Source: Thozetella sp. PMI_491
Taxonomy: Eukaryota > Ascomycota > Sordariomycetes > Chaetosphaeriales > Chaetosphaeriaceae
Length of the DNA: 64,000 bases
Direction of reading: 5' to 3'
NCBI GenBank assembly: GCA_021432635.1
Contig: MU270025.1
Coordinates: forward strand, 331,244 to 395,243
The notes under the pieces are model-generated. The model worked only from the letters and a program-made list of their open reading frames with translations. It did not search any database and was not told where the DNA came from. Shown in pieces: positions 44,820 through 55,421 of this stretch (positions within the stretch are counted from its first letter, which is position 1; the number at the start of each line of letters is the position of its first letter). The position numbers and the translations under genes were made by a program.

Positions 44820-46988
44820 ATGACCAACAAAGCTGAGGCCGCGGCTTCCGAGCCTCCCGTAGCCCAGGAGGCGCCTCCGCATCATGCACATCTCACGACC
44901 GAGGTCGATGGCACGGTTCTCGCATCCGAGGCGGATGCTGAGCTGCTCGGTATGGACCCGCCGCGCGTACCCTCCTTGTCGTAGTTTGTCTACTGACGCT
45001 TCGATATTCGCTGCCAGGGAAGATGGGGTACAAGCAAGAGCTGAAGCGTAACTTCAACACGCTTGAGATCTTCGGCATTGCCTTTTCCATCATGGGGCTG
45101 CTTCCCTCGATTGCCAGCACTCTAGCCTTCTCGCTTCCTGCGGGGCCAGCGGGCATGGTTTGGAGGTGAGCGATTCGTATATGGCGGTGCAACAACTTCA
45201 GTGCGATGGACTGAATATGAAATAGTTGGTTCCTGGCCTCCGGGTGCATCTTTCTTGTCGGCTTGGCCATGGCAGATCTTGGTTCCGCGATGCCCACTTC
45301 AGGCGGCCTCTACTGGTGGACGCACTACTTCGCCTCGCCCAAAGCGCGCAATTACCTCTGCTTCCTGGTGGGGTACAGTAATACTCTCGGCTTGATCGGT
45401 GGTCTTTGCAGCATTGACTATGGTATGCGAGGGCCACTACCATTGATTACATGGCTCCGTTGCTGATTTCTGTTTAGGTTTTGCCTTGATGTTTGTCTCT
45501 GTGTACGACCTCTCTGCGCCCTAAGACGCGGATGTTGAGCCACGCTGATGGTGTAATATTAGGATTGTTATTGCCAATGATGGAGAATGGACACCGAGCA
45601 GCGGGCTGATCTACGTGGTATTTATGGTCTGCGTGATCACCCACGGCATCTTGGCGTCGGTTCTTTCCAAAATCATGGCCAAGCTCCAGTCTTTCGCCGT
45701 GTTCCTTAACATTTGTCTGATTCTGGCAACTATAATCGCGCTACCTGTCGGAAGAGGATCGGACAGGAACGATGGGGGTTTCATCTTCAGCCAAGTTGAG
45801 AACCTTACCGAATGGCCCATCGGTTGGGCGTTCATGCTGGCCTGGTTGTCCCCCATCTGGACCATCGGAGGATTTGACTCATGTGTAAGTGTTTTGAAAT
45901 GGGCTCTAAGCTATTCAAATCATGTACTAATCCGGATGACAGGTCCATAGTATGTGCTTAAGTGCTGACATATCGTTTTCACTGGCGGTTAACTGACTGA
46001 CGGTTTCCCTCCCCAGTGGCCGAAGAAGCATCGAATGCCGCCAAGGCGGTTCCCATGGGCATTCTCATGTCAATCGGCTCTTGCTGTAAGCGCAATCATA
46101 GGCTCTATGGACCCATTACCACCTAACAGTGCTGTGACTCTCAGGGCTTCTAGGCTTCGTGCTCGTCATTGTCATTGCTGCCTGTATTGATCCCGAAATC
46201 GCCAACGTCACGGGGAGCGCGTTCGGCCAGCCCATGGCGCAGATTTATTACGATGCGCTCGGAAAGCAGGGAGCGCTCGGTTTCATGGCGTTCCTCTTCA
46301 TCGTCCAGTACCTCATGGGGCTCTCGATCTTGGTAGCCTCGTCGAGGCAAATGTGGGCGTTCTCACGAGATGGCGCCCTGCCGTTCAGCGGATTTTTCAG
46401 ACCCATAGTATGTCAGCGGAACCCCTTGCATGGCGATCGCTCATCTAACCTCTCTAGTCTAAAACCTTCGGGTACATTCCCTTGCGGACGGTCTGGGGAA
46501 GCGTTTTCGTGGCCCTAATCTTGGGTCTGCTTTGTCTCATCGCCCCCGCTGCAGCGTCAGCCCTCTTTTCCCTAGCCGTCGCTGCGCAGAACCTGGCGTG
46601 GGGGACTCCCATTTTCTCCCGTCTGGTTTGGGGGCAAGAAAAGTTCAAGCCTGGGGCCTTCTACACTGGACGATATTCGGTGCCGATTGCCTGGTGCGCT
46701 ATCGTGTTCCTCGTCTTCGGCATTGCGCTCTGCATGTTCCCATCTACAGGCCCAGACCCGACACCCGAAGCCATGAATTATACCATCGTCATCAACGCCG
46801 CAGTTTGGGGAGGCTGCACCATATACTATTTCCTGGATGCACGGAAATGGTTTACAGGACCGAAGACGACCCTGGAAGAGGTGGAGACGCTGACAGGAGA
46901 GTTGGCAGAAGAGCAGAAGCGGGAGTTGGTGGCCGAAGGGGTGGTGTCGAAGTCAGAGGAGGCTCAAGAGTTGCCAAGCGACAGCTAG
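44820..46988 (+). CDS. APC-family amino-acid/GABA permease (Uga4-like)
   Basis: Nine exons (44820..44949, 45018..45165, 45226..45422, 45478..45502, 45563..45884, 45943..45949, 46017..46085, 46145..46407, 46458..46988) encode 563 residues. A soluble N-terminus precedes about 12 TM segments. Motifs include MGYKQELKRNFNTLEIFGIA, GCIFLVGLAMADLGSAMPTSGG, ANDGEWTPSSG, GGFDSCVHMAEEASNAAKAVP and SSRQMWAFSRDGALPFS, all typical of the GABA/choline-type amino-acid permeases. Exon 6 is only 7 nt (GTCCATA); it supplies V, H and the first base of M in the conserved CVHMAEEASNA and is therefore required. Exon 4 is 25 nt. Substrate specificity is unresolved. Confidence 0.92.
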
Positions 46989-47348
46989 GAAGCAGGCTAG
47001 AGTGAGAACACGGGACAGTCACTTCTTTTTTTTTAAAATAAAAAATTCGGTCATAGTGTTTGTGAAGAACTTAGGTCTTCCTATCGCTGCATATAGTGGT
47101 TACTCGTGCCTAGTTCTGCCTCCTGGTGAACTATTAGAGAACAATGCTTCTAATGAAATAAGGCTTCCATCGCCGAGAACTATTTTGCCGCGCTGTCTCG
47201 TCCCCTTCCTAAACGGTGATAAATCGGCATTGAAACCAAGGTTCTGTTGTTTCTTGTACCATGAATTCTTGTGCATCGACCAGTAGCCTTCAAGGTAGTG
47301 TTTTGGGCGCTGTCCTCGCAAGGTGGACCAAACAATCACAGCATCCTC
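46989..47348. other. Intergenic between convergent permease and four-TM protein
   Basis: A T/A tract (TTTTTTTTTAAAATAAAAAA near 47028-47047) lies just after the permease stop, a plausible 3' processing region. No gene is seen. Confidence 0.5.
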
Positions 47349-48007
47349 TTAGTCTGTAAGCGATGGTGGAGCTTCGATGTCTACATGTCCATCGATTTGC
47401 TCGTCATACTCAGCAGTGAGCGGCGTGTGCTCCGACTGCCCAAATGGGTGGTACTGGCGACGAACCGCTACACAATGCTCGCATTCACACGGGGGGCCAA
47501 TGCGGACGACGATGTGGAATCTTTTGATAATAAAATAGAAGTGGATAGCCCTAGTCGAGAGTTATTAGCATCCAGGGTCTAAGGAGGCAATGTGACCTCG
47601 AAAGAATACTAGCCGTATGTGGGAACTTACACGTTCACCATCATGAACACGGATCCATAAGTTCCCAGCACGATGAGCGGCTTGTGGAAGTGGTCTGCGA
47701 GGGTAGACCAGGTAATAAACAGCAGAAATGTTTCGATCACGGCAATGCTGATGTCCGCGATGAGTATGTTCGAAGGGTTGAGGAATTGGATAGGAGAGCC
47801 GACGACAACCACTTTGTCGCGGTACAGGATGATGGCCGAGAGGATCGCGGAGGCAAACAGAGGGATGGTGCCGAGCGCCGGTAGGGGACGGTTGGCACAG
47901 GCGCCATGTATGATTAGAAGAAGTAGGGCGGGTGGGAAAGTGATTAGGTTGAACAAGCGGAGCTTCGCATCGCCATCGGCAGGTGGTGCAGTGGGTAGGG
48001 ACGGCAT
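47349..48007 (-). CDS. Four-TM membrane protein, unknown function
   Basis: Two exons (47631..48007 and 47349..47550) encode 192 residues. The start MPSLPTAPPADGD has an excellent context (GCCACCATGCC). Four hydrophobic segments follow: LFNLITFPPALLLLIIHG, GTIPLFASAILSAIILY, ILIADISIAVIETFLLFI, and PLIVLGTYGSVFMMVNVAIH continuing FYFII across the splice. The cytosolic tail has a Cys cluster (PPCECEHC) and an acidic end (DGHVDIEAPPSLTD). Without the 80-bp intron the frame stops one codon into it, so exon 2, which continues TM4 seamlessly, is easy to miss. The frame stays open upstream to 48574, but that part looks like leader. I do not recognise the family. Confidence 0.75.
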
Positions 48008-49802
48008 GGTGGCTCCGTTAGAAATCGTGATAGCGCGGAGGGGAGGCGGCGCAAGGTTGGGTTTTAAGCCTGGAAAGAAGAGAGAAAAAAAAAGAGAAAT
48101 GAAGTTTGTGGAAGGGTATTGAAGCTGTCTTGGGCGAGAGAGCTGTGATGGGATACTCTTGTGTTGTTGATGCAGTCTGTAAATGAAGATATATGTACTT
48201 AGCCCCAACAGCATTCCGGACAGCAAAGACGTGTTCCTTGTTATACTATTCTTAAATCTCGTTAGCTGTAGGGCAGTCTTACTCGTAGATACCGGCGTTG
48301 GGCCATTAGCAGCGAGGTTTGTGCTGCGCATCCTCCTTTGAGGCTTGGGTGGCTGCCTGGGGTAGTTGCATGAGGTGTGGCTGTATTGTCGATCGCTGGA
48401 ACGTACCCTATTGGCATTCAGATAGCAGTATGCCAACAGCGCCTTGTACACCACAAAATTTATCTGGAGGCACGCCCCCAGGCCAAACTGTGTTACCCAA
48501 TCCTGGATACCTAGCAGTCGGGTCCTTTCCCGCGGCTTTGGAATGCGCAAACGAGCAGACGCCGCCAGGGCCAAGACTAAGTCCCTAAGCTCACTCTACC
48601 GACGGATCTACGGGTTTTAGATGGAGCTTGCCGTCAGCCTAGCTATCTAGTCTAGCCCAGCGCACCAATCATTTCGGGATGACCCTTCTTAGCTTACTAG
48701 ACTCGGGTTACAGGCAGCAAGTTTTAACCTTTAGATCCCATCTAGCATACGCGTCAACTTTGTGATCTAGGTTCTAGTCTATGGAGTCGTGACACCAATG
48801 ACACGTATGTAGAGGATCCCGCCAAAGGAAGATATCCAATCGAGAGAAGCCAAATGTCTGAGACGTGAGAATGCCTGGCATTTGGGCGATTCTACGCCAT
48901 AGATTTGAACCATCATCCATGTTAGTCCAGCCAGTGTGCACGCAGAGGTTCTCCTTAAGCACATTCAAGTCCATGTGTTTGTCTTTGCTCCTCCTCCTCG
49001 TTCCTCTGAACTCTTCCCTGTTGTCTTTTCCTGTTAAGGATTCAGCCGGTCACACTAGCTCTTCAACTTCAGAGAGCTTCAGGCAATATCCTACCTCTGT
49101 TTTGAGCACTCCATACCCTTGTTGACATTGTGGCTCTTTCTTGAGTTTGGGTAAAAGCATGCCCAGCTCCTTCGGAGCAACGGGTTGTACCTCGCGTCGA
49201 TCTAATTACTAGCGAATAATATCATTCCCATAACCTCTTTGGGAAGCATACTGCCAAGCCGGTACCGGCACAGCTACGTGCATACGCGAGTCTCTGAAAG
49301 CCGGACTAAATTTATGGTATTTAATACGCGAGTAGCTAAGGTTTTAAGATCGGATCAACGGACAAGTCAAGCACACGGTGTCGCGGCGACTGCCCAGCAG
49401 ATATGGCTTCTTTGACGGATCTAGCTAACCTTAGCTTCTATTCTGTTCACAAAAAGGGAGAAAAAATATATATGCACCATTTTATGTCGCCGTGCATTTT
49501 TGACAAGAAAGTTTTGAGAAAATACAATTTCATGTTTTAAAGCCATGTGGTCTGCATGCAGAGGACGGAAGGGGCCTGCCGTGATAGCGTCATTAATATG
49601 GAGGATATAGCCCCAAGACTCGACGCAATATGGTTAAGCTGATAAATACCAGAGGCTCCCAATCCCAGAAGAACGGACGACTGGATGAAATTCCCCGCAA
49701 GGGACTAAAAACCGTTGCTCTGCGTGCTGGATAACCCCCATCGGGTCTTGCTCGCGCCTACGGATGCTCAGGAAAGCGGAAGCCTCGCAGCTGGCGCGAA
49801 AG
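48008..49802. other. Intergenic, AT-richer, no gene supported
   Basis: 1.8 kb with lower GC than the genes, including a clear A/T-rich block (about 49440-49545, GAAAAAATATATATGC). TA dinucleotides are frequent around 48630-48800 and 49290-49440. This could be a decayed sequence, possibly RIP-affected, but I see no recognisable element. Confidence 0.4.
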
Positions 49803-51240
49803 ATGCGGACGACGACTTCTTTGGTGGCCGTTGGGCTGTTCGTCGGCGGTGCCGTCTCGGTGCCTGCCGGCGTCTACGAACAGTACTGGAACAATGCGTC
49901 GATCGAGTGCCCGACGGTGCCCGCGGCCGGGTCGTTCCCTACGTACCAGCAGCTCCCGGACCAGTCCACCATGCCAGACCCATTCCTGTACCTCAAATAT
50001 ACCACTACCGACAACGGCGGAAGCTCCTCCACCTTTGCCCAAGACGTCATGACGGGCAAGGGAAAGAACCGTGTCGCTACACCCGACGAATGGTACAAGT
50101 GCCGGCAGCCAGAGCTCCTGCAGATGCTCCAGGAATACCAGTACGGGTACTACCCGGATCACAGCCAGGAGAAGGTCGAGGCCACGCGCAGCGGCACCAC
50201 GGTCCAGATCTCAGTCACGGCCGGGGGCAAGACGGGGAAGTTCAAAGCGACCTTCTCGCTCCCGACCGGGGCGAGCAAGGACAAACCCGCACCGGTGGTC
50301 ATCAACATCGGCGGGATGCAGAACGCGCCCTACCTGAGCGCCGGCATCGCGGTGGCGCAGTTCGACTACACGAGCGTCGCGGCCGATAGCAACTCGAAGA
50401 CGGGGGCTTTCTGGGATGTCTACAAGGGGCGCGACATTGGTGAGTCTCAGAGGGAGGAAGCTTTCGTCCGGCGCCCGAAGCACGGAGGGGCAGGAAATTT
50501 GCTAACGAAGCATTGCTACAGGAGTTCTCACTGCGTGGGCATGGGGTTTCCACCGCACGCTCGACGCCCTCAACATGACCGTCCCGGAGATCAACCCGAA
50601 CAAGGTAGGCGTGACGGGTTGCTCCCGGCTGGGCAAAGGCGCGCTCGCGGCCGGGCTCTTCGACACGCGCATCACCGTGACCATGCCCATGTCGTCGGGC
50701 GTGCAGGGAGCGGGCCCGTACCGGTACCACGCCATGAGCGGGCAGGACGAGACGCTCGAGAACAGCAAGTCGGGGGCGGGCTGGTGGAGCGACTCGACAC
50801 TCGGCAAGTTCGTGAACCACGCGACCAACCTGCCGTATGACGCCCACACCATCGTGGCCGCGCTGGCGCCCCGCGCCGTGGTGATCGACCAGGGCACCGG
50901 CGACTCTTTCACCAACAGCAAGGCGACGGCCGTGATTGTCTACCCGGCCGCGAAGCTGGTGTATGACTGGCTGGGCGCGTCCGACAACATTGCTATGAGC
51001 GTGCGGAGTGGCGCGCACTGCGACATGAGCGGATTGTAAGTCTGAGAACCTGCTCTTGCCCCTTGGTGGTGACGGGTTGCTGACCGCTGGGACGCGTTGC
51101 ACAGCTCGTTTGTTCTGCCGTATGTGCAGAAGATCCTTCTCGGCACGCCAACTACCAAGGACTACAACAACTTGGGGACGTACGGCTCGCCTCTGACAAC
51201 GGCCTACCCATGGAACACGGCTGTCCCGAAGAAGGCGTAG
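49803..51240 (+). CDS. CE15 glucuronoyl-esterase-like enzyme, non-canonical acid residue
   Basis: Three exons (49803..50439, 50522..51035, 51105..51240) encode 428 residues. A signal peptide (TSLVAVGLFVGGAVSVPAG) leads straight into the catalytic domain; there is no carbohydrate-binding module. CE15 features are GYYPDHSQEKVEA, PVVINIGGM, the nucleophile motif VGVTGCSRLGKGAL and the His motif SGAHCDMSGF. In characterised fungal enzymes the acid is a Glu in a QESGAGG-type loop; here the loop reads PMSSGVQGAG with no Glu. An Asp in VIDQGTGDSF is a candidate replacement. CE15 enzymes cleave esters between lignin alcohols and 4-O-methylglucuronic acid of xylan. Secreted location is inferred from the signal peptide. 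Confidence 0.88.
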
Positions 51241-52027
51241 GGTAGTGGTGCCTGTGTCGTCTGCTAATGAAGCCTGTACATATTTGGTTGCTGCTTAGGT
51301 TTAAATAAGACATTACCATAACTATATTCTACCGTATCTCACCTCCCCTCCGTCCTGGAAAAAAAAAAAAAAAACACCCCCTCAAAAAACACCAGAACTA
51401 TGGAGCTCGTCTAGGGGAAGGGGGTAGGTTTTAGGGGGTTCTCTATATAATTTGTGCTGGTCGCTACGGTGTTTGGGTGGCTGTGGTGGCGGACCTTGGG
51501 CAGTACAGAACAGGACCACGATGGCAGCAGTGTAGTATCTATCCATAGACGGCCCAAGTCTACTGTACCCGTCGAGATTTGTAGTCAACAAGGCACGATG
51601 TGCATAAAGGGCGAAACAACAAGGTAACGGTGAGGTACAAAGGACGGGTCACACATGTCGGCACGCTCCCTGTGTGCCGTGCACACCAGCGGTTGAAACA
51701 TAGACTCGGGCCGGCCCTGAAGGGCTGCAGGGCGTCTGGAGAAGGAAAGGGGTCTTTGAGTGCTGGTGTCGCATCGCACTAAAATAAGCTAGCCCGCCCA
51801 ATCCACACTGTGTCGATCGAGACGCTTGGGCCAATGAAACGGCCCCCGTGGACCCCAGAGATCTCCAAGCATTCCATTCCGCCCGTCCAGCTACCGATCC
51901 GCCGGATTCGTTGTCCTTTCGCCGTCTGTGGAATGCAAACGCAACCCTGTTCAGGTTCGACGGAAGCCCCCTCTTTCGACGCGCCGAGGCGATGATCCCT
52001 CAGTGAGAGCTTCCTGGGGCGTTATAC
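51241..52027. other. Intergenic between CE15 and ZIP genes
   Basis: 787 bp holding a 16-nt A run (51359..51374) in the CE15 3' flank and the ZIP promoter, which includes a CCAAT pentamer near 51832. No gene is seen. Confidence 0.5.
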
Positions 52028-53704
52028 ATGCCTGCCACTGCGCATGCAATTGGCATCATGCTAGATGAGGCGTTGGAGATTGGGGCGAGAGGTGAGTTTG
52101 CTTCTTCGGCGCGGCGCTGCCGCCCGGCGAGTCCAGCCCGGCGTCGCACTTTCATTTTATCCTTCCCGCGCTTTCGTGCCGGCGCTCGGCGCCGATGCTG
52201 GCCACAGCTAATCCGTCTACTTCTCGTCGTCCCTAGGCCTCTCCTGGTCCTCAATCCCGACCGAACTTCTCCTCGCCGAGCTCTCTAGACGTGAAGATGC
52301 ACCAGACGGCACCCAGCCGCCGCCGCGCCCGCAATGCGGCTCGGGCAAGCGAGGCGCCTACGACACAGCACTCCATGTCTTTGCCCTCGTCCTGATCCTA
52401 GCTGTGAGCACAATAGGTATGCTGCTCTCACAAACCCTCTGCTTGCTGCGCAGGCAGTGCTGGCGATGGCCGGCGGCAACGATGCCAAGGAAGCCACTGC
52501 TGACATTGTGAACGCGGCAGCCTGCGGCATCCCCCTCATCTCTCGGCGGTCGACGGCCGGCAAGCGACAAAGAAATATCATCTTCCTTTGCCAGCACTTT
52601 GGCACCGGCGTCTTGATGGCCACTGCTTTCGTGCACCTACTCCCGACCGCCTTCATCTCCCTGACCGACCCGTGCCTGCCCTATGCCTTCAGCCAGGGAT
52701 ACAAGCCGCTGGCCGGGCTTGTCGCGATGGTGTCGGCCATGATCGTCGTGACCCTGGAGTCGTACCTAACTACGCGTGGTGCCGGCCACTCGCACTCGCA
52801 CCATCAAATGTGGGATACGGATGACTCGGACGAAGACGTGCCCGGGGCGGAGGAGGACAAGGTGCACACACACCACGAGAGCTTCGCCTCCCGGCGAACC
52901 CACCGGCCTAGTGATATCGCGATGGATGATCTCGAGGCCACAGATGGGTTAATGGCAGGCGTATCCCCCCTCCCAGAGTCGACCCCTACTACGGCGCCGA
53001 ATGCGAAGCTCAACGCGCCAGGGCGCGCTGGCGAACTGAGCGACGAAGAGGACGAGGACCGCGAGTCGCTCGATCTGGATCTCGACCTCGACGAGCTTCG
53101 CCCGGGCATGAACGGCGAGTCGCACCTATCGGCACGGCCGCTTACGCAGAGGGCGGGGGCCCCCAAGCTGCCTCTGGAGCCCCTCTCCCCGCATATTCCG
53201 AACGCCGACGAGCAGAAGCGCATGCTGCTGCAGTGCTTGCTTCTCGAGGCTGGCATTCTCTTCCACAGCGTCTTTATCGGCATGGCCCTTTCGGTCGCGA
53301 CGGGGCCCACCTTCGCCGTCTTCCTGATCGCCATTGCCTTCCACCAAGGCTTCGAAGGCCTGGCGCTTGGTAGCCGGATCGCCGCTATCCACTTCCCCAA
53401 GTCGTCGCCGCGGCCGTGGCTGATGGTGCTGGCCTACGGCACCACCACGCCCATCGGACAGGCCATCGGTCTGTTCGTGCATAACCTCTATGACCCCCAG
53501 AGCCAGACGGGCTTGCTGATGGTCGGCTTTATGAACGCCATCTCCAGCGGCCTGTTGCTATTCGCGGGACTCGTCCAGCTGCTCGCCGAGGACTTCCTTA
53601 CTGAGAAGAGCTACAAGACGCTCCACGGGAAGAAGCGTATCCATGCCTTCCTGGCCGTCTTCGGCGGCGCAGGCCTGATGGCTGCGGTCGGCGCGTTTGC
53701 TTGA
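52028..53704 (+). CDS. ZIP-family zinc/iron transporter
   Basis: Three exons (52028..52091, 52237..52416, 52521..53704) encode 475 residues. Exon 1 is a short N-terminal leader; exon 2 carries PQCGSGKRGAYDTALHVFAL (TM1) and splices into ACGIPLISRR. About eight TM segments follow. The TM3-TM4 loop is long, with a His cluster (GHSHSHHQMW) and acidic runs (DSDEDVPGAEED; DEEDEDRES). The signature helices read GILFHSVFIGMALSV and AFHQGFEGLALGSRI, containing the metal-site HxxxE. It probably imports zinc at the plasma membrane. The start at 52028 is chosen because the conserved TM1 frame has no usable ATG of its own and both splice phases fit. The first exon lacks homology support. Confidence 0.88.
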
Positions 53705-55421
53705 GCGTGCTGCTCCGCTAGCCTGTGTGCGCTTGCCGAGGACAGACTGGCGGTGCGGGGTTGCATGTACGGCGTTTGGGATAGACGGGCCGGGGCTCTC
53801 AAGCATGAGGCATGTCACGCGTGCCATTCACTGCAGACATAGATTGAGATGATCCTAGACAGATGTATAATGCAATTCCTCTTTTGATTGCACCTGCCTA
53901 GACCCGATACGAAAGGTGACAGTCCAGGTGACAGTCTCCCTACCCTGCTGGCCTTCAAAAGTCCCCTACCCCTCTTCACAATGGAAGCCTTTGCTACAGC
54001 TGGCGAGAGATTCCGGGTCGGCCGGCGGGCTCGTCCGTCATCTCCTGCCGGTGGATCAGTTCATGCGCCTGGCTGGTCCTTGGGGTGGGCGATAAGCTTA
54101 TACTTAGGCCTCGGTCTTAGAGCATATCTGGTACATTGCAGAGCCGCGCAGGATCCATTGTGTGGCTTCCTCGCGGCCTATCTGGAAAGGATTGTGGAAC
54201 TTAGCTGGGCTTTCCTCCCCGTATTGACAAGGTCCCTTGGTAAACCATTAGACTGATGTCATGATCTAGTCCTAACTTTCGGCGGTATGTACAGTACCTA
54301 GAGCCAGCTGGAAATGAGCCCAACTAGCGTGTTTGAGCATCTGCCTACTCGGATCCTCTGCTCTAGTGTGTCCTGGGCACGACTTCAGTCCCGATCCTCC
54401 AATTCGAGGCGACGAGGTTTCAAATTTCCACGAGCCGCAAACTCTTTCAGGATCGTGTGTCCCCTGTTGCTTTCAACCTGCTGCCAAGTTTCCGAGGATA
54501 GGGCCGGCGCTGCGATTATTGGTAACCCCCAGACGTCACGTTGGGAACGGTTTCCTGTACAGGCTCAATAGTCTTATGAGCAACCCCCCCTTTTCGGACA
54601 GGGATCCCACCCTGGCGTTTTATAACCGTGGCGACCTAATCTAGTCTGGCTAGCCTGAGCATATGTCCCTAGTCTGTAGAAATGTGCGTAAAACTGAGTT
54701 TATCTCATACGCCCAAGGACGTGCCCACCTTAATCCTCCAGCGTTCCCTGTCTTGCTGTGGAGTACCCGTGCTGGCGTTGCCTATTCAGTCTCGCAGCAT
54801 GTCCTAGCCGTCTCAACCAACTACCCCGAAAATTTGGGCGGGTTAAGCCTAATTTGAGAACAATAAACAGCTACCAGTGGGCACGGTTCTGCGCCTTCCA
54901 GTACCCTGACGTCAGATAGCGCTTCAAAGCCTCGATTAGCGTCTTTGGGAGAGCTCGAGTGTAGATCTCACATTTCTAGGGCAACTACAACACCTCGTGT
55001 TGCTGACCTCGTCTTTTGAAGGGAGCGGTGCAGCCGAGCGTCCGGTCATCACAAGGCGGCTGTGGCTGTGGCTGTCAAGGCTTGGAGGGCTTATCAATAG
55101 ACATCTGCTCTTGGTCATGGACACAATTGGCGTCCATATAAGCGAAAGGTCCGCTCGCAAATTCGATACGACCCGCCATCACAGGGGCAATGCAAGCGTT
55201 CCGGTCTAGTCGGCTGGCACTTAGGCCATGCCACGACCCCTCCCGGCCAATCCTGCCGGATGGTCTCTCCCTGGCCCCTCATATAGACCTCGCCTCCGGC
55301 TAAGGTTATAAACTCGCACCGCCGCGCACAAGGAAGTCTGCTTCGTTACCGCAGGCTTCACCAGTGCCACCCGGATAGGCTTGCTCTCCTGATTGCAGCA
55401 TAATACTCGGTTTCAGCCAAC
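53705..55421. other. Intergenic, no gene supported
   Basis: 1.7 kb without supported genes. The longest frame (53888..54256) has no family features. The last 130 bp form the feruloyl esterase promoter. Confidence 0.45.
55298..55312 (+). promoter_or_regulatory. GGCTAA (XlnR/Xyr1-type) box and TATAAA box
   Basis: GGCTAA at 55298-55303 is followed 3 bp later by TATAAA (55307-55312), 110-124 bp upstream of the feruloyl esterase start codon. GGCTAA is the core site of the xylanolytic activator XlnR/Xyr1. One site alone is weak evidence, but its place next to the TATA box of a hemicellulose-related gene is apt. Confidence 0.5.

Noticed and set aside
48008-48574. Extension of the four-TM protein frame to an upstream ATG at 48574 (315-codon frame)
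   Set aside because: The extra 189 residues are compositionally odd, and the ATG at 48007 has a near-perfect context directly before the ordered part.
48600-49700. RIP-degraded transposon
   Set aside because: TA dinucleotides are somewhat frequent, but no transposase-like frame, terminal repeats or second copy could be identified; kept only as a remark.
51359-51374. A16 run as a possible retroposon poly-A tail
   Set aside because: No target-site duplication or element body is visible upstream; the CE15 gene there has introns and is not a retrocopy.
53888-54256. 122-codon frame as a gene
   Set aside because: No conserved motif, mixed codon bias and no promoter or splice support.
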